Below are positions 1 through 4,787 of a stretch of DNA of 6,567 nucleotides, one piece after another (position 1 is the first letter of the stretch; each line of letters opens with the position of its first letter). The notes below the pieces were generated by a model that saw only the letters and a program-made list of their open reading frames with translations, did no database searches and had not been told where the DNA came from. The DNA lies in assembly GCA_045604705.1 (NCBI GenBank), contig JAZUOO010000007.1, positions 1 to 6,567 of the forward strand, written 5' to 3'. The stretch is from SIG622 sp045604705. GTDB lineage: Bacteria; Bacillota; Clostridia; Oscillospirales; CAG-382. The translations under genes were made by a program, and so were the position numbers.

Positions 1-215
1 TCCGTGAACATCACAAGACAACCTGCAAGGCAAACTGTCAGCCTTGTTCCGAATATGAAATGGCATATAAGACACGCAATATATCCGACAAGCACACCCG
101 TACACCTTGCACAAACGGGAAACTGATAGCCCTTTATAAAACAGCTTCTTTCGGGAAGCTGATGGCAGCCGCAATTTGTACCGAATCTGAATAGTGCAGA
201 ATATGTTTTATTCAT
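1..215 (-). CDS. DUF2085-type membrane protein, N-terminal part (runs off left edge)
   Basis: The first 71 residues of a leftward gene, cut by the window edge. The ATG at 215-213 lies inside the end of the upstream zinc-ribbon gene, overlapping its stop by 8 nt (ATGAATAA). There is no good Shine-Dalgarno of its own, so translational coupling is likely. The residues match my recollection of the DUF2085 signature: Cys15-Gly-Cys17-His18, then LPERS (20-24), Cys25, and QFPVCARCTGVLVGY (31-45) with the pair Cys35/Cys38. A hydrophobic stretch from about 40 to 56 and another after 60 are membrane segments. DUF2085 proteins are small integral membrane proteins of unknown function; the conserved Cys/His set suggests metal binding, which is inference. 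The plus strand is also open here (3-194), but its product resembles nothing I know. Family call fairly sure; function unknown. Confidence 0.85.
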   Translation of the reverse strand, partial: MNKTYSALFRFGTNCGCHQLPERSCFIKGYQFPVCARCTGVLVGYIACLICHFIFGTRLTVCLAGCLVMFT

Positions 216-858
216 TTATGTAACCGTTTTTCTCTATGTTTCTTATTTCTTCTTGGAGGACAAGTATATTATTGTTAATGTTTTTATTAACTACAAATAT
301 CAACAACCCGAACACCACACAGAAACATAAGAACATGAATGAAAGCGGCATATCCTCCGCTAGATGCATAATAAATGCACCTAACAGGGAAAAAATAGAC
401 ATAAACACACACAATATAATGAAAATCGTTTTTTGTTGTTTTTGTTTGGCAATGTCTGCCTCAATATCCGCAATATCCCTGAATTTATTACCGCAATCAC
501 GGCAAACCCAGACATTTGTACTGCTGCTTGTAACTGTCGTTTTTGATTTGCTTCCGCAGGCACCGCAAAGAAGCCCTAAAGGACCGAGAGCCATATAACC
601 GCAGCAGCCCTTTCCTGCGGAATAACCTCCACCGCTTGTCTGACTGTGGTATTCAGTGTTGGTGACTATCTGCAAATTTCGAGATTTACACCTCGGACAG
701 CATTTTTTCTTTTGATTTCCGCCATCATTATAACCGCCTTGTTGCGACTGTTGATTTTGCGGGGGAGTGTTGTTTACGCTGTTATCAAGCTCTGCCTGAC
801 ACGCTTCGCAATACTCATTGGTTCCGTAAATTTCTTTTCCGCAGTTTCTGCAATACAT
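208..858 (-). CDS. Zinc-ribbon membrane protein, 216 aa
   Basis: An N-terminal zinc ribbon has Cys3-x2-Cys6 and Cys17-x2-Cys20. A Gln/Gly/Asn-rich linker follows (about 30-50). A second Cys-rich module spans about 53-122: CPRC (54-57), a Gly-rich GKGCCGYMALGPLGLLCGAC stretch (82-101) and CRDC (119-122), ending in GNKFRD. Two membrane helices lie at about 144-164 and 171-190, then a short charged tail that could form a coiled coil. The zinc modules are probably cytoplasmic. The first frame-open start is a TTG at 879, but an AAGGAGG at 871-865 is 6 nt from the ATG at 858 and abuts the ATG at 864, so 858 is chosen. This is a zinc-ribbon protein common in Clostridia; its job is not known. It is the first gene of an operon with the DUF2085 gene, behind a promoter carrying the putative operators of the divergent HTH regulator. 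Confidence 0.85.
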   Translation of the reverse strand: MYCRNCGKEIYGTNEYCEACQAELDNSVNNTPPQNQQSQQGGYNDGGNQKKKCCPRCKSRNLQIVTNTEYHSQTSGGGYSAGKGCCGYMALGPLGLLCGACGSKSKTTVTSSSTNVWVCRDCGNKFRDIADIEADIAKQKQQKTIFIILCVFMSIFSLLGAFIMHLAEDMPLSFMFLCFCVVFGLLIFVVNKNINNNILVLQEEIRNIEKNGYINE

Positions 859-864
859 ATTCAT

Positions 865-871
865 CCTCCTT
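865..871 (-). promoter_or_regulatory. Ribosome binding site deciding the zinc-ribbon start
   Basis: AAGGAGG on the minus strand, 6 nt before the ATG at 858. It directly touches the ATG at 864 and overlaps the region of the TTG at 879, which makes both upstream starts unlikely. Confidence 0.8.
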
Positions 872-923
872 GATACCAACCGAAATAGCCGTCTGTAACA
901 GCAATTTCGACATTGTTTGCATT

Positions 924-953
924 ATTATAACACCGTACGGTGCTATTTGTCAA
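924..953 (-). promoter_or_regulatory. Leftward promoter of the zinc-ribbon/DUF2085 operon
   Basis: A consensus -35 TTGACA (953-948) and a consensus -10 TATAAT (929-924) are separated by 18 nt. Transcription would begin near 917, about 60 nt before the ATG at 858. The palindrome CACCGTACGGTG (931-942) fills most of the spacer, so a protein bound there would block RNA polymerase. Repression of this otherwise strong promoter is therefore expected. Confidence 0.8.
931..942. promoter_or_regulatory. Putative operator 1 (CACCGTACGGTG)
   Basis: A perfect 12-bp palindrome lying between the -35 and -10 of the leftward promoter. It shares the pattern CACC-N2-ACGGTG with a second site whose centre is 23 bp away, roughly two helical turns. 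Pairs of short palindromes next to a small HTH gene are typical of Cro/CI-type operators, so the 67-aa regulator at 1013 is the likely ligand (inference). Confidence 0.65.
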
Positions 954-979
954 CACCAAACGGTGTTTTATTGTATAAT
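950..979 (+). promoter_or_regulatory. Rightward promoter of the HTH regulator
   Basis: A perfect -10 TATAAT (974-979) sits 18 nt after a weak -35 TCAACA (950-955, four of six consensus bases). The -35 overlaps the leftward -35 on the other strand, so the two promoters are back to back and share operator 2. Expected start near 986, giving a short leader into the GGTGGTG ribosome site at 1001-1007. Confidence 0.5.
954..965. promoter_or_regulatory. Putative operator 2 (CACCAAACGGTG)
   Basis: Second copy of the CACC-N4-GGTG site, with flanks extending the symmetry to AACACC...GGTGTT (952-967). It is directly upstream of the leftward -35 and covers the spacer of the rightward regulator promoter, so binding would affect the regulator's own transcription. 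Confidence 0.6.
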
Positions 980-1012
980 ATTTTGTAAATAATATTATAT
1001 GGTGGTGACAAA

Positions 1013-1216
1013 ATGCAAATATACAGACGGGTACGGGATTTAAGGGAGGACAGCGATAAAACGCAAAAGGAAATAGCCGATTATCTGAATATGCAGCTTA
1101 CCGTATATCAGCGCTATGAGCGTGGTGAGAGGGAGCTTCCTCTTTGGGCAGCCATAAAGCTTGCCGACTTTTATAATGTCACCCTCGACTACCTTGTCGG
1201 AAGAATACAAAAATAA
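1013..1216 (+). CDS. Small Cro/CI (XRE)-family transcriptional regulator, 67 aa
   Basis: A stand-alone HTH_3 DNA-binding domain with no extra effector domain. Helix 2 is TQKEIADYL (17-25), the recognition helix region is MQLTVYQRYERGE (27-39), and the closing motif ADFYNVTLDYLVGR (51-64) is characteristic of the family. The ATG at 1013 follows GGTGGTG with 5 nt spacing. The gene is divergent from the zinc-ribbon/DUF2085 operon, and two palindromic sites lie on the shared promoter region, so it probably represses that operon and itself (inference). A strong inverted-repeat terminator begins at its stop codon. A signal-sensing mechanism is not visible; such small regulators often need a partner or respond to protein level alone. 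Confidence 0.9.
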   Translation: MQIYRRVRDLREDSDKTQKEIADYLNMQLTVYQRYERGERELPLWAAIKLADFYNVTLDYLVGRIQK

Positions 1217-1251
1217 AACACATTCCGGGATTTCTCCAAGAATGTGTTTTT
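1215..1251. terminator. Bidirectional intrinsic terminator
   Basis: Perfect 11-bp inverted repeat AAAACACATTC (1215-1225) and GAATGTGTTTT (1240-1250) around a 14-nt loop. The right side ends in a T run. On the minus strand the hairpin is followed by TTTTATTTTT. It sits between convergent genes (the HTH regulator and the 107-aa secreted protein gene) and can serve both. Confidence 0.8.
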
Positions 1252-1291
1252 ATATTGATGTTCAAAAGTATGTATTTACCGTGACAAAAGA

Positions 1292-1615
1292 TTATTTCAT
1301 AATACCGAACCAGCTTCTGAGGCTTGTGATTTCAGGATTCAAGCCTTCAAGGCTGTATCCCGGAGAGAAGCTGTCATTTGTTTCTGCGTCGTCGGATTCC
1401 TGATTTTCTTTTGCGGTTAAATCGGGATGATAGTTTTCGTCAATCTGTGCTCTTGCAGCATCAATGATTTCCTTGTATCTCTGTTCGGCTGATACTTCGG
1501 ATTCATTAATAATGGTCACGGTTCCCACTTCAAGAAGTGCACTTCTTGCACCTGCACTTACTGTAAGAGTGGCAGCCATAAGACCTACTGATATTGCGAG
1601 TATGATTTTTTTCAT
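1292..1615 (-). CDS. Small secreted protein of unknown function, 107 aa
   Basis: The N-terminus MKKIILAISVGLMAATLTV is a typical signal peptide, with likely cleavage after SAGA (about residue 23). The mature part of about 84 residues has no cysteine and no domain I recognise. It holds a predicted amphipathic helix (about 42-60, SAEQRYKEIIDAARAQIDE), an acidic low-complexity stretch (about 66-82) and a tail ending in SLRSWFGIMK. No LPXTG motif or later membrane helix is present, so it is probably released or held by a partner. The frame is open to a GTG at 1624, but AGGAG at 1628-1624 is 8 nt before the ATG at 1615 and the signal peptide starts there. It follows the 438-aa secreted protein gene by 75 nt with no clear terminator between, so the two are likely cotranscribed and would share any promoter inversion control. 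Confidence 0.75.
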   Translation of the reverse strand: MKKIILAISVGLMAATLTVSAGARSALLEVGTVTIINESEVSAEQRYKEIIDAARAQIDENYHPDLTAKENQESDDAETNDSFSPGYSLEGLNPEITSLRSWFGIMK

Positions 1616-1634
1616 AAACAACACTCCTTTTCAC

Positions 1635-1666
1635 ATACGGGCAGAGTCGGAGGACTCTGCCCGTAT
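1635..1666 (-). promoter_or_regulatory. Intercistronic 14-bp hairpin before the small secreted-protein gene
   Basis: Perfect 14-bp inverted repeat (1635-1648 with 1653-1666) and a 4-nt loop, between two leftward genes. On the transcribed strand it is followed by GTGAAAAGGAG rather than a U tract, so it is not a normal intrinsic terminator. It ends 4 nt before the A-rich Shine-Dalgarno of the gene at 1615. A role in mRNA 3'-end protection, processing or translation control is inference. The loop reads CUCC in the RNA, complementary to GGAG. Confidence 0.7.
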
Positions 1667-1690
1667 CTTTCGTTACCGTTAAACAGTAAA

Positions 1691-3007
1691 TTAGTTGTTT
1701 GTAATTTCAGGGTAGTTAACAGAACCACTCATATAAGCGTTAATATCCTTGAAGTTTTCAAGGCTTCCATTGTAGTTATAGAATATTCTGAGAATATAGC
1801 TGTGACCGGAGTGGTCTGTTACCCAATATTCTATAGCGTTACCGTTTACCTTGAAGAAAGTCTTGCCGTAGATACCGGAGGGTACTCTGAATACATCGCA
1901 AGCAATGCCGTCAACGTACTTCTGCTCAACTACTTCATAAATATTTTCAATTTCATTGCCGTTTTCATCAAGGGGATGCTGGAAGAATACGAACTTCCAT
2001 GTAATTTCGGGAGTTGCAAGACCGCCGGTGTAACGGTAGATGCAATCCTTGCCGTCCTTGCCGTCAAGAGTAATGCCGTTTACTACGAGGTACTGATACT
2101 GTCTGTAGGGCTCAGCAAGCTCATAATCGGGAGCTGTCCAGGTAACTGTTGCTGCGCCTGCTTTGAAAGTGTTGTGGTAGTCCCATGCCCAACCATCGTT
2201 TGCGTGAATAAGATATTCTGCTGCAATGTTCTTTGTTGCAAGACCGTCATCGCCTACAGCGTTGAATTTTGCAGTTACATACTTGCTTGTAACTACAGGA
2301 ATAAGAGCTGCGATTTCAGCATCTGTTACAACATAGCGTCCGTTTGCATCCTGTTCGCTGAGCTTTGCTACTGTTAGCTCATTTGCTACAAGGTTCTCCC
2401 AATTGGAAACTGCGTTAACGCCAAACTTATCATACATCTGAATTTCGTTTGCTGTAAGAAGCTCGCCGTTGTTGTCGTACTTACCAAAGCCGTAGTTCTT
2501 GTACTCGGTATTAACAACGTATGCTGATCTTACTGTTTTTGTAAGAACTGCGGAATCCGGAATACCAAAAGCTGCATTACCGAAGTCCCACTGCCAGGTC
2601 TCGTTGTTAACCTTGGTCTGCTGACGTTCCCAGATTGTGTAGGGTTCCTTCATTTCCCACATATAGTCACGTCTTCTTGTTTCCCACTGCGGGAAGAGGC
2701 TGTTATAAGCAGTAATAGGCATCTTTGTACCTTCGAGATACATTGTGCTGTATCCTGCATAGGGGTAAACAGTCTCGAAGCCTGTAATTCTCCATTCGGG
2801 AGTAACAGGAACAAGAACCTGCTTGTTGGTGTATTTGCCGTCGATGATTTCATTGTAGATCTTGTTAGGGTTTCTCCAATCTGTTGTGTCATAGCCGGCA
2901 AAAACCATGTTATCCATTTCAGAATGTGCCATAACTGCGATCTGTGTTGATACAAGCATAGCGGCTGCTACGGTACCAACCAATACCTTTTTGAAAAGTC
3001 CTTTCAT
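1691..3007 (-). CDS. Trp-rich secreted protein of unknown function, 438 aa
   Basis: Secreted by a clear signal peptide: basic MKGLFKK, hydrophobic core to about residue 24, likely cleavage after VMA (27). The mature 411 residues contain no later membrane helix, LPXTG, SLH or cell-wall repeat. I recognise no enzyme or adhesin family. It is rich in aromatic residues: 13 Trp, several clustered between about 109 and 142 (QWETRRRDYMWEM, TIWERQ, TWQWDFG), and many Tyr. Only two Cys occur, in KDCIYRY and GIACDVF. Such composition would suit an extracellular beta-rich or carbohydrate-contacting protein, but this is speculation. Start: AAAGGAG is placed about 9 nt before the ATG at 3007. It heads a leftward pair with the 107-aa secreted protein. 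Its only clear promoter lies about 200 nt upstream, inside the segment bounded by inverted repeats next to a recombinase, so its expression is probably phase variable. Confidence 0.8.
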   Translation of the reverse strand: MKGLFKKVLVGTVAAAMLVSTQIAVMAHSEMDNMVFAGYDTTDWRNPNKIYNEIIDGKYTNKQVLVPVTPEWRITGFETVYPYAGYSTMYLEGTKMPITAYNSLFPQWETRRRDYMWEMKEPYTIWERQQTKVNNETWQWDFGNAAFGIPDSAVLTKTVRSAYVVNTEYKNYGFGKYDNNGELLTANEIQMYDKFGVNAVSNWENLVANELTVAKLSEQDANGRYVVTDAEIAALIPVVTSKYVTAKFNAVGDDGLATKNIAAEYLIHANDGWAWDYHNTFKAGAATVTWTAPDYELAEPYRQYQYLVVNGITLDGKDGKDCIYRYTGGLATPEITWKFVFFQHPLDENGNEIENIYEVVEQKYVDGIACDVFRVPSGIYGKTFFKVNGNAIEYWVTDHSGHSYILRIFYNYNGSLENFKDINAYMSGSVNYPEITNN

Positions 3008-3205
3008 AATTCAAGGCTCCTTTCGTGATAAATAGATTTTATTTACAAACGGAGATACGTATGTCTTTGCTGTGCAAGTACAGAAAACACGCATACCGTC
3101 CTATTGTACATAGTTAAATATATGCTACACGTCATTTTTAATTACCACATAATACGAATTATGTGGCACAAAAAAATCAAATAGAATACATATATGAATT
3201 GGAAC
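3008..3205 (-). other. Long 5' leader of the secreted-protein transcript
   Basis: If transcription starts near 3205 from the promoter at 3240-3212, the mRNA carries about 200 untranslated nt before the ATG at 3007. The proximal inverted repeat (3143-3166) lies in this leader and can fold into a hairpin with 9-bp arms. A weaker stem (GTATG/CATAC) surrounds a short CTGT/ACAG hairpin further down. I see no known riboswitch and no convincing second promoter in 3008-3142, so expression should depend on the promoter inside the segment. Confidence 0.5.
3143..3166 (+). repeat. Left inverted repeat (IRL), proposed recombination site
   Basis: 24 bp identical to the reverse complement of 3395-3418. The site is itself nearly palindromic: arms CCACATAAT (3145-3153) and ATTATGTGG (3158-3166) flank an asymmetric centre ACGA (3154-3157). 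Two inverted arms about 9-11 bp long around a short centre match the usual layout of tyrosine recombinase core sites. It lies 135 bp upstream of the 438-aa secreted protein gene. Confidence 0.85.
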
Positions 3206-3211
3206 GGTTAT

Positions 3212-3240
3212 ATTTTAACATATAAAATCTTTTTTGTCAA
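3212..3240 (-). promoter_or_regulatory. Leftward promoter inside the invertible segment (ON orientation)
   Basis: Perfect -35 TTGACA (3240-3235), a 17-nt spacer and -10 TAAAAT (3217-3212), preceded by TGT that makes an extended -10. The upstream flank is A/T tracts that could act as an UP element. It points out of the segment across IRL towards the gene at 3007. Start expected near 3205. After inversion it would point towards the 3' end of the recombinase gene instead. Confidence 0.75.
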
Positions 3241-3300
3241 TAGCAAAAAAAATTTTTTTCTTTGTTTTAGTGATTTTTTTGATTTTTAATAAAAAAATGT

Positions 3301-3330
3301 ATAACAAATCGCAGATAACTGTAATATAAT
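3301..3330 (+). promoter_or_regulatory. Possible opposing rightward promoter inside the segment
   Basis: Perfect -10 TATAAT (3325-3330) with a partial -35 ATAACA (3301-3306, four of six) at 18 nt. As sequenced it faces IRR and the recombinase 3' end. If active, it would face the secreted genes after inversion, or make antisense RNA in the present orientation. Weak evidence in such AT-rich DNA. Confidence 0.3.
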
Positions 3331-3394
3331 ACCAGCATTTTCATATAAATTTTAAAGAAAACAATTTTTCTCCCGCAATTTTTCAGACGGCTTA

Positions 3395-3418
3395 CCACAT
3401 AATTCGTATTATGTGGTA
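3395..3418 (-). repeat. Right inverted repeat (IRR), proposed recombination site
   Basis: Perfect 24-bp inverted partner of IRL. Here the palindrome is longer, TACCACATAAT and ATTATGTGGTA (3393-3418) around TCGT. It ends 9 bp from the recombinase stop codon. On the plus strand it is followed by ATTTTTATTTTTA, so it could also act as a terminator for rightward transcripts leaving the segment. It has no U tract in the direction of recombinase transcription. Confidence 0.85.
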
Positions 3419-3427
3419 TTTTTATTT

Positions 3428-4267
3428 TTAGCAACGCAAAAGACCAAGCCTTTGAAGCTGTCTTATATGGATTTCCCCGGTCTCAATGGTATAAATACGT
3501 GTCGTTTCTATGCTTGAGTGTCCTAAAATATCGGCAAGGCGTACAATGTCTTTTTGAATTGAATAAAAGGTTTTCGCAAAAAGATGGCGAAAATTATGGG
3601 GAAAAACTTTGCTCCTTGCAACATTGGCACTTTCGCATAAGCCTTTGAGCATTTTCCAAACTGTGCTACGGTCAAGAGGTTTACCACTTTTGGTTATGAA
3701 TACCGAGCCACTTTTTATCTTTTGTTGCTTTATATAGGTTTTCAACATTTTACATAATAGCTTCGGTAAAAACACTTGCCGTATCTTGCCCTTACAGTTT
3801 ATTGTTGCCTGTCCAGCGTTCACGGCTTCACAAGTTACATATTTTAATTCGGAAATTCGCAGACCCGTACTGCCTATGGTCTGCATAAGATAATATAATC
3901 GTTCATTTTTCTTGTTTTTAGCTGCTGACAATAGCCTTTCATATTCGGCTTTTGTCAGTTCTTTTTCTTTATCGGCAAATATTCGGCGTTGTATTTTTAA
4001 GGTCTTAACCTTCAATTCGTACCAATTCATATACATAAATAAAGCGTTTAATGATGATAACATTGAATTTACGCTTTTGGGTGCATATTTCTCACAAAGC
4101 TCTTTTTTGTATTGCAACACTACGGATTTATCAACTTCTTTACCGCCAAGCCATTCACGGAAGAAACGAATATCACGCATATATTTTTCTATGGTGTTGT
4201 CGCTCTTTTCTTCCTCATACAGATATACAGTAAATCCTTCGACGATTTCTTTTGTGATTGTTTTCAT
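3428..4267 (-). CDS. Tyrosine recombinase (XerC/D-like), probable invertase of the adjacent promoter switch, 279 aa
   Basis: A site-specific DNA recombinase that cleaves and rejoins DNA through a phosphotyrosine intermediate. An N-terminal SAM-like core-binding domain (about 5-85) is followed by a catalytic domain (about 103-275). All catalytic residues are present: Arg137 in TGLRISEL, beta-hairpin Lys159 in CKGKIRQV, His224 and Arg227 in HNFRH, His250 in LGHSS, and nucleophile Tyr259 in TRIYT. The length is normal for simple Xer-like recombinases. The frame stays open 43 codons further upstream, but the GGAG before the ATG at 4267 (7 nt spacing) and the domain boundary favour MKTITKEIVEGF as the start. 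Its 3' end is 9 bp from IRR, and both 24-bp repeats look like its target sites. I therefore infer that it inverts 3167-3394. No phage or transposon genes accompany it; Xer-type dimer resolution is less likely away from a dif-like site. Confidence 0.9.
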   Translation of the reverse strand: MKTITKEIVEGFTVYLYEEEKSDNTIEKYMRDIRFFREWLGGKEVDKSVVLQYKKELCEKYAPKSVNSMLSSLNALFMYMNWYELKVKTLKIQRRIFADKEKELTKAEYERLLSAAKNKKNERLYYLMQTIGSTGLRISELKYVTCEAVNAGQATINCKGKIRQVFLPKLLCKMLKTYIKQQKIKSGSVFITKSGKPLDRSTVWKMLKGLCESANVARSKVFPHNFRHLFAKTFYSIQKDIVRLADILGHSSIETTRIYTIETGEIHIRQLQRLGLLRC

Positions 4268-4348
4268 TATAATACTCCGTTTCTCCGACTGAGCGGTATG
4301 ATGTGTAAGCCTCAAGTTCAGCAAAATATGATAAAGCTTTTTACACAT

Positions 4349-4354
4349 ATTATA
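4349..4354 (-). promoter_or_regulatory. Possible -10 of the recombinase promoter
   Basis: TATAAT on the minus strand, about 82 nt before the ATG at 4267. No good -35 is found 16-18 nt upstream (GGCTAA or TGGCTA), so the promoter may be weak or need an activator. Low recombinase expression would suit a switch. Confidence 0.3.
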
Positions 4355-4379
4355 AACCATTATTGCATTTATTAGCCAT

Positions 4380-4508
4380 TTATTTTTCGTTAACAATCGT
4401 CATATTTAATTCTAATTTTTTATACTGACGTAAAATGTCAGGGAATTTACCTTCGACTATACTTTGCTTTGCATTTAATCGTCCTCCCAAGGTTTGACTT
4501 TTTTCTGG
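4380..4508 (-). pseudogene. Possible C-terminal gene remnant, 42 codons
   Basis: A minus-strand frame with no start codon, closed upstream by a TAA at 4511-4509, reads like the tail of a real protein: SQTLGGRLNAKQ, then IVEGKFPDILRQYKKLELN, then MTIVNEK and stop. Joining it to the adjacent frame at the A6 run (about 4499-4504) would give a longer continuous product, which would fit a frameshifted decayed gene. A distant likeness to the tail of serine resolvases crossed my mind but I cannot support it. It could be chance. Confidence 0.2.
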
Positions 4509-4708
4509 TTATCGGCTTTTCAGATTTTTCAATGTATATTTTTGTAACTTGAAAAGCTACAAGCAAAATTTGTTCCGATACAATCCAATGTAAAAGTCTT
4601 ATACAATCAATTACTAAATATAAAAGATTTTGATATAGATATTCTTCACACATAATTGTCTAATTCAACAAATTTATACACAATTCTGTCTAAACAGACA
4701 TAAAGTTG

Positions 4709-4737
4709 TTGTTTTTTGTAAAATTATGTGTTATAAT
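4709..4737 (+). promoter_or_regulatory. Rightward promoter of the membrane-protein pair
   Basis: -35 TTGTTT (4709-4714), 17-nt spacer and perfect -10 TATAAT (4732-4737) with the extended -10 element TGT directly before it. Start near 4744, giving a leader of about 45 nt to the TTG at 4788. Confidence 0.65.
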
Positions 4738-4772
4738 GTAAATAATGATAAAATCAACAACAAGGATTTATT

Positions 4773-4778
4773 AAGGAG
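4773..4778 (+). promoter_or_regulatory. Ribosome binding site deciding a TTG start
   Basis: AAGGAG directly touches the ATG at 4779, which leaves no room for initiation there, but is 9 nt from the in-frame TTG at 4788. That TTG also opens a clean signal peptide (MKRIVIKLL). Confidence 0.7.
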
Positions 4779-4787
4779 ATGTATTGC

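Larger units (their letters stand above)
3167..3394. other. Proposed invertible promoter segment (228 bp between the repeats)
   Basis: AT-rich non-coding DNA with long A and T tracts (notably 3245-3300) that could bend and so help bring the two sites together. It is bounded by a perfect 24-bp inverted repeat whose centres are 250 bp apart, and a complete tyrosine recombinase gene ends 9 bp beyond the right repeat. Inside is a near-consensus leftward promoter aimed at the secreted genes. The central tetranucleotides (ACGA on the left, TCGT on the right) are in opposite orientation, so recombination would invert rather than excise. The layout resembles known phase-variation switches in which a promoter flips between inverted repeats. 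Inversion itself is inferred; one sequence shows one orientation only. Confidence 0.75.
4268..4708. other. AT-rich intergenic region upstream of the recombinase
   Basis: Between the divergent recombinase and the 460-aa membrane protein gene. On the minus strand I see a possible -10 for the recombinase (4354-4349) and a possible gene remnant (4508-4380). A short inverted repeat CTGAC/GTCAG (4425-4441) and TGTCT/AGACA (around 4687-4700) are present, without the form of a terminator. A 68-codon minus-strand frame at 4653-4447 lacks a ribosome site and is not accepted as a gene. Confidence 0.5.

Noticed and set aside
3..194. Open plus-strand frame with several cysteines reaching in from the left edge
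   Set aside because: The opposite strand encodes a much better product with the DUF2085 signature, an ATG and an operon-like overlap.
1635..1666. Hairpin as an intrinsic terminator
   Set aside because: On the transcribed strand it is followed by GUGAAAAGG, not a U run, and on the plus strand only by CTTTCG.
1802..2377. 191-codon plus-strand frame opposite the 438-aa secreted protein gene
   Set aside because: It is antisense to a gene with signal peptide, ribosome site and coherent codon use; its Cys/Val-rich product looks like a mirror frame.
3143..3166. IRL as an ordinary transcription terminator
   Set aside because: No U tract follows in either direction, and the exact inverted partner 250 bp away is not explained by a terminator.
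3143..3418. The two palindromes as operators for a regulator rather than recombination sites
   Set aside because: Not excluded, but identity over 24 bp including the asymmetric centre, opposite orientation and the adjacent recombinase fit recombination sites better.
4457..4474. Five-codon minus-strand reading frame (MQSKV) behind an excellent GGGAGGA ribosome-site-like sequence
   Set aside because: Too short to support as a leader peptide, and the GGGAGGA may be chance or part of the remnant's coding sequence.
4447..4653. 68-codon minus-strand frame with an ATG
   Set aside because: No Shine-Dalgarno before the ATG, AT-driven composition, and no recognisable protein; part of it is better read in another frame as a possible remnant.
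4779..4787. ATG at 4779 as the start of the 460-aa protein
   Set aside because: The AAGGAG site touches it with zero spacing; the TTG three codons later has correct spacing and a cleaner signal peptide.
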